Part shown: positions 40,501 through 52,500 of the stretch, one piece after another
How the letters are laid out: each line of letters begins with the position of its first letter
Numbering within the stretch: position 1 is the stretch's first letter
Program-made: the position numbers and the translations under genes
From: Pegoplata infirma
Taxonomy: Eukaryota; Arthropoda; Insecta; Diptera; Anthomyiidae
Length of the DNA: 64,000 bases
Assembly (NCBI GenBank): GCA_963921195.1
Contig: OY992536.1
Location: forward strand, 231,668,023 to 231,732,022
Direction of reading: 5' to 3'
The notes under the pieces: model-generated
Told to the model about the DNA's origin: nothing
Database searches by the model: none
The model's input: the letters and a program-made list of their open reading frames with translations, nothing else

Positions 40501-43500
40501 ATAGCACCTTGTTCCACACCCACATTCATTTGGATAACTTAAAATTATATTTGAACAATTTTAAAATACCTACATTTATACATTTTTAAAATGTATTTGG
40601 ATAATTTTGATCTTCCTTTAGACATTTTTTAAACACATTTAGACAATTTTAAAATAAACTTAGATAATTTTAAATAACATTTGGACAATTTTTAAATATA
40701 TTTTGAAATGCTAAAAATATATTTTTGGACAATATTAAAACAAATTGGTACAATTAAAAAAACAAACAATTAAATAATTTTTAAAATATATTTGTATTTT
40801 AACATTTGGAAAATTTAAAAATACAATAATTGGAAATAGTTTACTTTCACTTATAGTACGTTCAGTTTGGCCTCGAAACCCCGTTTAACGAGTTTTCGTG
40901 CTAAACTTTATTTAAAAATATGAACGTATTTTCTCTCGCAAATTGAAATCTTTTTATAGTGAGTTTTCAATGAAAGTATACTTTCACTATAAAAATGTAT
41001 ACATTCAAAACCTTAAATATTAAAAAAAAAATAACGACACTCTTTTCCCCCTTTTAAATACGTTAAAAAACAATTCTGTATATTTGATTTTATTTAAATT
41101 TATTTATTTTTAGGGATTTGAAACGCGTGGTACGGAAATTGGCAAGCGTTTAATAGCTTGGCATAATTTACTACAAGAAACCGGTCCTTCCAATTTATTA
41201 GTTGCAGATCCAAATGATCTTGCTCTAGTTAATAGAGCTCACAATACAGATCGTAATGATTTTGACATTAATGGTTATCCAATAATAACACGAAAGCCCA
41301 AAAAACATAAAAAACGTAGACCGAAAAATAGGCATAAACAGAGAAAAGAAAATCACAAGAAAAAATCTAATGCCGAATTAACTAAAAAACTTATAACATT
41401 TAAGGAGCGTTTAAAAGGTAAAACATCTAAAAAAGAGCCTAACGAAGAAGCTGAGGAAAATTTAAGATCATCCTCTAACACTATATGGCATGGTGTTAAT
41501 GGCATATTTCGAGACTATGAAATAACCAATGATTCGTTGGTATCATCGCCAGCATCCATTTCCCTGAGTGATCATGAAATTTCTTATGGTCGCAATATGA
41601 CATTTGTGGACGAAGATGAGCAACGTAATCGCCTGCATGCTAAAAAGAGTACATGGAATATACTTATTAATGGTAATATAAGTGAAAAAGTACGTTTACC
41701 AATAGAAGGTTATTTTTGTGATTCGCCAGCAAAAGAATATTCTCACTTTGTGGTAGAGCGAATTGGTCCTAATTCCACCGATTCATTATTTGATCTCAAT
41801 GGCTTGTTGGCTATGTGCCAGCTACAAGATCAAATTACCAAGGTCCATGATTATGGGGAATATTGTCAACGTGAATTGATAAGCAATAATTGTTGTCGTC
41901 CATGGTCATTAGCAAATTATGCAGTTTTATTAGCTAATAAAAGTTCTTGTTTTGATTTAAATGTAAGTATTTTATACTTGGGATCTGACATTACTTTTGT
42001 ATGAAAAAACAATGCCAAGGCCTGTTATTTCATTGGCATTTTACATGAAAAAAAAACTAATGCTTCAATGGCCAGGTCCCAAGTAGGAAGTTTTTCAAAA
42101 ATATTTTTTACCAAGATATTTAAAATAATTCCGTATTTTTTTTAGCACGATGATGTTCTATTATTGCAAAATCTATTATCGTCCTGTTTTGAATATTTTC
42201 ATGATCTAAAGTTAAGTAACGATTGCAGTGAAGTCAATAAATGTTATGCTCCTCCAGAATGTACCCGTCATAATATCGTCTTTAATATTTTACATTACTT
42301 GACTGATTATAATTTTATAAAAATTAATGTGAGTAAATTTTTAAAAAAAAATGTTTTAATAGAAAAAGCTTTTTAATTTGATTTTAGTTAGAATCAAAAT
42401 TTTTCCTTTTATTTTTTAAATTAAGAATTAGTATTTCTTTTATTTCTAACAACTAATTCTGCTGTCATGGTTGATAACTGTTTAATAAAAATATAATTTA
42501 TTTTTTATTTTTTCTAGGACTCTAATATATATCTTAAATACTCAATGATTTTTGTGCCAGTTCCACATACTAATAAAATTTTGCCGTTATTTCATGAATG
42601 GGAAAAAGTGTAAGTATTTTCCACATCTATTAAATTTGTTTCAAAGTATAATGGCATTGCAGCATAAGTGATAGGTTAATTGACAAGTAACACGGACCCA
42701 AATCACCTGTCACAAAATTGACATCTTGATTTTAAAAACACCTGTAACTCTTGTAAGGTAATATATCAACCCTGGATAAATCACTAGTGTCGGTATTTTT
42801 CAGTAATGTAAAATGAAAATAATAGAAATACACTTAGAAAATTATTGCAGTTACTACATGCCGGTCATTTGTGTAGTAAGTAGTAGTTGTTGTTTTCAAC
42901 TACAATTTCAGTTGTTTTTATATGAAAAATTTTAAACAACTATTTTTTGCAGTCGTTTTAGAAAATAAATACAAAAAATTACTACATTGTAGTAACAGTT
43001 GTTTTATGTAGTTGTTTTCAGTCTATAAAAAAAAACTTATATTTAATTTTCTAGAAATTTTTAGAAAAACAGATGTATTTAACGAGTTGGAAGTCTCAGA
43101 TACAGCAGGAATTATTTCCAAATAATTTTAACTGTTTTTGAAGTAGTTTTTACCGTTTTTTGTAGTTGTTAATCAACACACCGAAAAAAATCCATGCAAC
43201 ATTTTACGAAAAAAAGTTTCGTACTTTTTATTTTCGTAAAATACACGAAAGTTGACTACATATTACGAAAAACTTTAGTACTGAATTTCGTATTTTTACG
43301 AAAGTAACAAAAATGATTAGTAAATATTTTTTTCGTAATATTTACGAATGTTGACTACATATTACGAAAAAAATGTTGTAAAAACTTTTGTAATTTTACG
43401 AAAGTAACGAAAAAAAGAATGTAAATGATTCTTTCGTAAAATATACGAATGTTGACTGCATATTACAAAAAAAGTGTACAGACTTTCGTATTTTTACGAA

Positions 43501-46500
43501 AATAATTCGTAAAAACTTCTTTCGTAAAATATACGAAAGTGGACTTTATATTACGAAAAAAAATAATCAAGAATTTTGAAATTTTACAAAACTAATGAAA
43601 AAAGAAGAAATATTTAAATGCATGCTTAAAGGGTGTTTTTATGCCCTCCAATTACAGTATTGGGGTATAATAAAAAAATATCGATCGGGGACCCCATAAA
43701 GTATATGTATTATTGATCCATGATAAATTCTAAGGCATTCTATTAATGTCCGTCTATATAAAACACGGATACCACGGAACAAGTCTTTTGGTCATCAGCA
43801 GGTTAAGTTCGTATGTGGGCAAAAAAGTTTTATTTCTTTAAACCAACCTCTGGAAAACTCATTCTTTTTAAAGTGTTTTTGTTGTTTTGTTAGCGTCCAA
43901 CCTGAATCAAATTACGTTGCGTAAGGCGTAACGCCCAATAATTTTTCGTTTCTAATATTTAAATATGAGTTACCAAAATCAAACGGACGTAAAAATTTCA
44001 AATTTGATGTGTTTGTTTTTGTTTTTTTTTGTCTTGCGCTACGCATTTGATTCTGGTTCGACCCTTAAACAAATGAAACATTTTTATGTCAAAAAAAATT
44101 TAAAGCAATGAGCTTCGACCCTCTCTCTGATATTTTTTTACATATTTGGGGTAATAAAAATTCGGCACAGACGACTTAAAAGCTCTCTCTTGGTTTTTAT
44201 TTATTTTAAGGATCAATTAAAATTTGAGGCTAATCGGATCAAATAAAATTGAGGCTTGATGATATAAGTTTTTTTTTTACATGTGGGGAGGTGGTCCTCC
44301 AAAAAAATCATCTCAACATATCATCATAAGTTCTTGTAGTGTGAACGTAGCCTAAAATAAAATCACTGTAAGTAATGAATGAAATCTTATAAGTCTCTGT
44401 TAAGAAGAAACAATTAATTGCTTGGAAATGTTGCTGTCAAAACGTTGAAAACGTTGTTCTTATTCTCAAGAAAGAATTTTTACATGTAATTTCGTTAATT
44501 TAAGCTTTTTTTTTATTTACCAAAAAAATTTCGTAAAAATAAAAATATTTCGTTTATTTTACGAAATAATTTCGTAAAACAAAAAAATATTTCGTTTATT
44601 TTACGAAAAATTTTCGTAAAACACAAAAATTTATTGCGTTTATTTTACGAAATTTTTTGGTAAAATACAAAAACAATTTCGTTTATTTTACGAAACAATT
44701 TCGTGCATTTCGTACATTGTACGCAAGAATTTCGTGGTGCGAAACAACGAAATTTTTCGTACAATGTACGAACGTTTTCGTACATATAAGGCAGGAATTT
44801 TTTTCGGTGTAGTTAAAAACAATAATAATTTTTGGTTGATTTTACCGTAAAATGTTGTGGACGCCTAAACAACAGCAAATGCAGTAGTTTTAACTGTCTT
44901 TTGTAGTGGAATCTACCGTCATAATTTTTTGATTGTACAGAGTTGTATCGAATTTAAAAACAATACATTTGCCGATTAGAGCTCAAACTACTGGATAGGA
45001 AATTTTTATTTTGTATGGGGATTTTTTAAGATTACAATTAGATAAGTCTTGTAATTTAGTTTAAATTAGGGATCCCCCTGTGACCTATCACAGATCTCAC
45101 AACTTTCATATAAAAACTTGTCACCTCTGTTAGGAAATGTCTCAAGCCTCAATACCTCACTTCTGACAAGACATGAACTCAAGTCGGTCCGGTTTCTGTG
45201 TCCGGGACTTTAAAAAAATTAAAAAAAAAAATTTTGAGACTTAAAATTTTATTTTCAAAATTTGTCAACGTTTCTTCCTATTAGCAGTTTTAATGAAATT
45301 CTTGCGCCAAAACGTAAAAAAAATTTGCAAAAAGTTTTTGTGTTTCCTATTTTTTTCGGAACTTCTTCTTCTTTCTTAGCATGACAGTCCTCGGTGGACC
45401 AGCGCTTTCTTTACTACAGATTTCCGGATTTCGGAACTTTTCATTTTTTTTTTTTTCCTAAAACCCTTTTTAATGATTGTTTTCTACTCGAAAACGCAAA
45501 AAAAAAATGTCGAAATTGGACTTAGAAAATTGTTTGAAACTTAATTTTTTTTCCAAAATTTATCAATTTTTTTAGCTTAAATCATTTTTACTGAAATTAC
45601 TCCAAAACGCAAAAAAAATGTGTGTAGAAAATTTAAAAAATTTTTTTTGGTACTTAAAAATTTTGATATGTTCTCCTCCGCTCATAAGAAAATTTGTTCG
45701 AAATTTGTCAAACTATTTTTTCTTAGGGTCGAACCTGAATCAAATTGCGTCGCGCAAGACGTAAAAAAAACAAAAACAAACACATCAAATTTGAAATTTT
45801 TACGTCCGTTTGATTTAGGTACGTCACATTTAAATATTAGAAACGAAAAATTATTGGGCGTTACGCTTTACGCAACGCAATTTGATTCAGGTTGGACGCT
45901 TAAAATCATTTTTAATAAATTTTTACTCTAAGGGTGGATTACTCAAGATTCAATTAGCTGCTAAATGTCGATTTAACAGAGCCTTATGTGAAAATTTATG
46001 AAAAAAAATTATGTGAAATGTCGATTTAACAGAGCCTTATGTAAAAATTTTTATGAAAAAGCCAAATTTAACCAGGGTTGGCCACCGATACCCACCTAGA
46101 ATAACGGTATTTGGCTATTGTACCGCAACCAATAAAGATATGGACATTTTCAAAAGCGATTATGAAAGCTGATGAAATTTCTAGTATTTTAAATGTGTCA
46201 CTTCGTGTTTCTACCGGTTCGTTTTCGAAATATAGGTCAATACCTTTATAATACCGTTTGAAACGGTATTATAACGGTATTGGCCTATATAACTAAAACG
46301 AACCGGTAGAAACACGAAGTGACGCATTTAAAATACTAGAAATTTCATCAGCTTTCATAACCGCTTTTGAAAATGTCCATATCTTTATTGGTTGCGGTAC
46401 AATAGCCAAATACCGTTATTCTAGGTGAGAAAGGAATAAAATCTAGTCTATGGCACAGAGTACTCCGTTATTATGAATTCAGCTTAAAACTCAAAAAAGG

Positions 46501-49500
46501 GGTCTGCGAAAAATTTTTATTCCTACCCAGCCAGAAATTGCCAGCGGTACAAAAAATATAGTACTGTCAAAGTACATTTTTTTTGAAAATAGAGTACTTT
46601 GCCAGTGTTGGAAATAACAACCCTAAAAGTGCTGTACCAGTACTTTTTTACAAAAAATCTTACCGCTTCATATTATTATTTTTTTACATTTTTTGGTGTG
46701 AACTAAAACTATTTGTTTTGTAAATATTCTATTTATTAACCGGAAGTTCAGCACTAAAAATTTTCGTTAGGGTTTTTCTATGGGAATAACTAAATTTTTT
46801 ACAAAAACCCTAATAAAGCAGCATCAAGTAACTCGAAAAAAGCAAGTATTAGCACTTTAATAAACATATATTATTGGTTGGTAAATTTATGAGTGATTTA
46901 ATATACCCTTGGCTATTTTAATAAGCTGAAAACTTTGGTATTGGGGACCTTGTATTAATAACCTCATCCGTTATGTGGATAAGATTATGAGCAATCGTTG
47001 TAATAATCGTTGTATTTTTTTTTTTTTTGGAAAATTTTTTTTTTCATTTGGCAACAAGTAAAACAAATCATAAAGTCGATTAAGACAATAAAGAGAACCC
47101 TAGCTGGGATGTCACAGCAAAGTGCTAAAACCATAGAGACCCAGGCAGCAAAATACGAACGGGAGAGCGCTGGCAAAGTACCGCTGGCAAAGTACTCTCC
47201 CAGCGTCCAAAATGATAACCACGGTAAACCGTATGCCGTTGCTATTTTAAAGCGCCTTTAAAGCGCTTTGAAAACAAAAAATATGGTACTATTATAGCAC
47301 TTTTAGAACAAAAAAATGGGACGTATCTAAATTGTATAAGTCCCGAAGACAACTGTTTTTGGTGTTTATTTGAATAAAGAATTTCATAAAATTAGGATAA
47401 AAAATTGATTGACTAATTTATTAGGATAAAAAAATTAAAATATTTTCTAAGTCCCGGAAAAATGTTTAAAAGTTTTTCAAGTCCAGACACAAATTTTTTT
47501 GGCTTTATTTTTATACCCTACACCGCTCTGTGGTACAGGGTATAATGAATTTATGCTTATGTTTGAAACTACCCGAAACAATCGTCCTAGATTAACCTTT
47601 TAGCGAAAGTCCCGAAAAAAAGTGATGTATTGAACCGAAACGTGTTGTGTTCCAAAGGGATAGACCCAGTGACATTTCACATGTGATGTATCCTTAGTTT
47701 AAGACACTTCCTCACAAAAGAAACAGATGTTTTTATATAAAAGGTGTCAAGTTTGTGATAGGCATTGTGTCTACGTGACATATCACGAGAACTATCAAGG
47801 ACCAATAACTTATCCTGCAGGGAAATGAAAAATATTCCAATTGTTATGAAAATTAATAAATTTTAAATACAAATTATACTTTAAACGGATTTAAATAGAA
47901 AACATTGGCAAAGCGCTTGCAAAGCACTTTTTTTTCATACTACCTTATACACAAAAAATAAAGTGCTTTGCCGAGACTTTTTCTGTGGAACGGGTAGTTT
48001 CTGCCTGGGAAAATATAGAGGCGAAGGTGAAAGAAAAAATAATATCACTATCTTTTTCTAATTTCTCACACGTACGTTGTCGATGTGAATTCAAAACACA
48101 ATACATGCTTACAAGTCGTACTTTGTCAACAAATACATGTATACAAGTTGTACTTTGACAACTCTATTTTTGACACCTTCGCCTCTATGTATACTCTATG
48201 GTTAAAACATTCAATTTAAAATCTTTTCCATTCAATATGCCAGTATGCCTTGAAAAAATGATATAAAATAAATAAATAAAAATATGAAATAAATACCGAT
48301 TTTTTTGTATTTGAAGTATTGGGACAACGTTGTTTTTTTGGTTTTAACAGTGCTTTTACGATGCTGTCTGAACGTCTGGGCCAACCGTAGATCAGAGTTA
48401 TCATTTGGGTAACCGGGTCAGTACTGAAATACAAAAAATTCTACTTCCTGGCAATACTTGTACCACCGTTTACGTTACTGGGCCAGTATTGGCCCGTTTG
48501 TATTTTTCTGCCTGGGTAACTTTAAAAAATAAATCTTGAAATCATGGGAATTGCCAATCCCGGGAAATCTCGAATAATAACGGTACTGATTTATTAATTC
48601 CGAAAATCCTGGTATTAATATCAGACTTATAATTGTATAAGTTCTCGGAGTATATGTAATAGAGATGCGCGCGTGTCACGTGATTTTCACGTGAATCACG
48701 CGTGATCGTGAATGAAATTTAGTTGTACTCACATGAGCGTGCGTGATTATTTTTTTGTTTTTTTGAGTTTGCGTGTTTGTTTTGTGCTTTCTAAAACAGA
48801 AAACGAGTAAGAAGTTTGTAATTTAAGAAACTTAGAAGGAAAAATGAGTAAGAAATTTGTAATTTAGTTTATTTGGCCTTAAGGGCTTTTAAATTGCAAA
48901 ATAATTTAATTACTTTTTGTGCAAAAAATCGAAATAAATAGTTAAATTTATTTTCGTGAGTCTTTGTGAGCGGAATTATTTTGTGAGCTAGAGAGAAATT
49001 TATGTTACTCACGCGAGCTTGTGTAAATGTGAGCAGACAAAAACAAAACTTTCGGGCGTGAGGAATATTTTTAGTTTGTGGGCGTGCGTGAGTAAAAATC
49101 TACTCACGCGACCATCTCTAATATGTTAATACTTGTTAAAAAAAATCAATATTCCAATTAAAAAAAAAATAATAAAAATAATAAAAATTTAAAATTTTTC
49201 TATTATTCTTCTTTTTGCAGAGACTTAAGCAATACAATTGTGCGTGTAGCAGCTATGGATTTAGGTTTGGAAAATGAATTATTTAATGAATTGCTACTTA
49301 CCGATGCATGGTTGGTGGCATTAGGTGGCATATTTGTAATGACTTGCATGTGGTTGTACACCACTTCTGTATTTGTAACACTAATGACTTGTATAGCTGT
49401 GATATTCTCATTAGGTTTAGCATATTTTATTTATACCCTAGTATTTGAAATGGCTTTTTTCCCATATATGAATTTGTTAGCCGTGGTAGTTATAATAGGT

Positions 49501-52500
49501 AAGTCAATTCTATATTTTTTTAAAAACATTTAATTTATTTTAAAGATTAACAAGTAAACAATAAAAAAGGCTAATAAAGATACAATTATATTCGGCTCAG
49601 GAAAACTAAGAAAAATTGAAAAAAATCAATAAATTAAAAAAAAAGTCAGAAATAATGATCCGTACCAAAGAAAAACAAAAAATCTATTTTAACAAAAGTT
49701 TTATTTTAAATTTAAAATTTTCCACACATTTTTTGAAAGTCGATTTTAAAAACAAAAACAATTTGTATGGAAAAAAATTAAAAGTCGATTTTAAATTTAT
49801 TTTATTTTTCTATGGTAAGGCTGAATATTTTCAAAATTTAAAAAAAAATGTAAAAAAAATAATAATTGAAATTAAAAGATATCAGAAAAATTCAAACAAT
49901 ACTTAAATTCAGAAAAAATCAGAAATAAAAAAAAAAAATTTTTAAATTCATAAAAAAAAATTATTAAAAAAAATTAAGCAATAAAGTAAAAATAATTAAA
50001 TTCAGAAAAATATAAAAAATCATGAAAACAAAAAGATCCGAAAATGAAGTCATTGCTTAGGCCCTTTGTTACACATCTATTGTCCTCTAACTGAACAATA
50101 TTTATATGTATATTTTATTATAAAAAAAATATTTATTTATATATTTTTTTAGGCATTGGTGCTGATGATGCTTTCATTTTTGTGAAAATATGGCAATGTG
50201 TTTTAATGGAAAGATTTTCAAAAATGTCAACAGTTACAACAAAATCTTTAACCACGGTCGACTCCGAACAAACCGAAACATTGCAAAACTTAATGGCATT
50301 AACATTAAAACATGCAGCTATTTCAATGTTTGTAACTTCCATAACAACAGCCGGAGCCTTTTATGCATCTTATACAAGCTACATAACAGCCATTAAATGT
50401 TTTGGGTAAGATAATGTACACCATATCCAGTTGTATTTTCCAAATGTATTTTAAAAATTTCCAAATGAATATTAAAATTTGTCTGACTATATAAATTATC
50501 AAAAAATATTTTTAAATTGTCCAAAAGTAGTTTAAAATTGTTCAAATATATTTTAAAATTGTCCAAATCAAGGGCTTACATTCAAAACTTGATATCTACA
50601 ATATTTTCCAAAGAGATCTCTTTTAAAAGTCGACTTTTCAATAAAAATGTGTTCACTGATTTAGTTAACGTCTATCAAATTAATTCTAAACTTAAATATT
50701 ATTTCAAAATCAATTTTTTTTTAAATGATACTAGCGAACCCCATGCACACTTTGTAGTGCAAATGCTAAAGTACCCCTTTTTACCTTAAAAATTTTAAAT
50801 TTCAAAATATGTCTTTCTCTTGGATGTTAATTATGCTGGATGGAGGATCCCACATGGTAATTTTTTTAATTTTGGGATTTTAAGTTCACTAGTTATAAAA
50901 ATAGTACCAATTTTCCCTATTTATCCCCATTTTTGGCCCCTTAGAATAAAAATTTCAAGTTCGAAAATCGAACTTTTAAAAGTTCTAAAGTACAACGATT
51001 ACCCTATTTCACCCTTTTAGAATAACCTTCCAAATATTTCCCCATATACACCACCCAAGCAGAAATTGACGACGGTTCTAAAAAAAAACGTTCTGAAAGC
51101 ACTGTAACAAAAAAAAAGCATTCTCAAAACGCTATTTTCAAACGCTTTGCGAGCGTTTTTGAAAAGTGTTCTGAAAGCTCTATAACAATACGCTTTGCGA
51201 GCGTATTCGAAAAGCGTTTTAAAGCCTCTGTTCTGTCTTTCACAACTTTTCAATTCACATGAAAATTTCCGAATCATATGAAATCAAGTTTAGTGTTTTG
51301 TTGATCACGTTTTCATTCGAAGTTGAAATAAAATAATTAAAATTTAAAAAATTATAAGGAAAAAAGTGCATTCGTTTTACTTTCAACAAATTTTATTTTT
51401 GTGAAACAAAACGAAAAAGAAATTCGGATGTGAAATCTAGAACACCAAAAAAAATCGGAAATTTTCATTTTCACATTTTTTATGTGAATTACTTTTTTTG
51501 GAACAGAGGCCTAAGAGTTTTTTAGATTTTTTTTTGAAAAAAAATTTCTAAGTTCCGAAACTATTTTTGAATAACAATTTTTTGTCACTTTTTTTTTGTT
51601 TTTTAAGTAAAAAAAAAATCATCAAAAATGTTTTTAGATTTTTTTTTTTAATTTTCTAACCCCCAGTTTCTGTAACACGAACGTCATTCGTCCGCGACGA
51701 ATTTGCATGTATTTTGTTATTGTAACAAAAACAAAATACATTCAAATTCGTTGCAGACGAACAACGTTCGTGTTACAGAAACTGGGGGTAAGTGTCGAAA
51801 ATTTTTTTGAAATTTTTTTTAAGTTTTTTGAAGTACAAAAAAAAAATTCTAAGTTTCTTGAAGTACAAAAATTTTTTTTTCGGATTTCACTTGGTATCAA
51901 ACAAATTATTATAACCGAACTAAAACAGAAATTCTTTACTTTGGGTTTTTAAAGCGCTTTGATGACTTTAAAAAAACGTTCTCAAAGCACTTTTTAACAT
52001 CGCTTTTAAAACGCTTTAAACCTAGCGTAGATCGATGTTATCATTCGGATCATCTGAAGGCGCTTTGAAGTTGGTATACAGAACGCTCGTACAACCGTCC
52101 ACAACGCATTCACAACGCTTTTGCGATTGTATTTTTCTGACTGGGCATTTACGCAAACGTACAGGTATGTTCACTAAAATGCATGTAACTCATGAACCAA
52201 TACACATACAGAAACCGTATACACATAAAAATCTTGGCATTGACATCACCTTTCATGGCAAATTTACAGAAATTAAATCTGTTCACGCATTACAGAGAAC
52301 ATGCATTACAAACACAATGCAACTTATTTCTCTATTTAGTAATGTGCACAAATAAAATTTAAAAATTACATTTTGATTTTTTAATTATATTTGGACAGTT
52401 TTAAAATTATATTTGAAGGGTTTATTGTAAAAACTCGATAGGCAACATTTAATTTTATAGTGGTTTTTGCTTTAAAACTTTTGAAATAATGTAGAAGATA

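Larger units (their letters stand above)
42831..44935. mobile_element. CACTTAGAAAATTATT-ended element with GTAGTTGTTTT arrays
   Basis: Left tip CACTTAGAAAATTATTGCAG, right tip CATAATTTTTTGATTG, flanked by TA (42829-42830 and 44936-44937). Subterminal DNA is full of GTAGTTGTTTT and inverted forms. The middle is occupied by another element (43179-44809). Confidence 0.65.
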
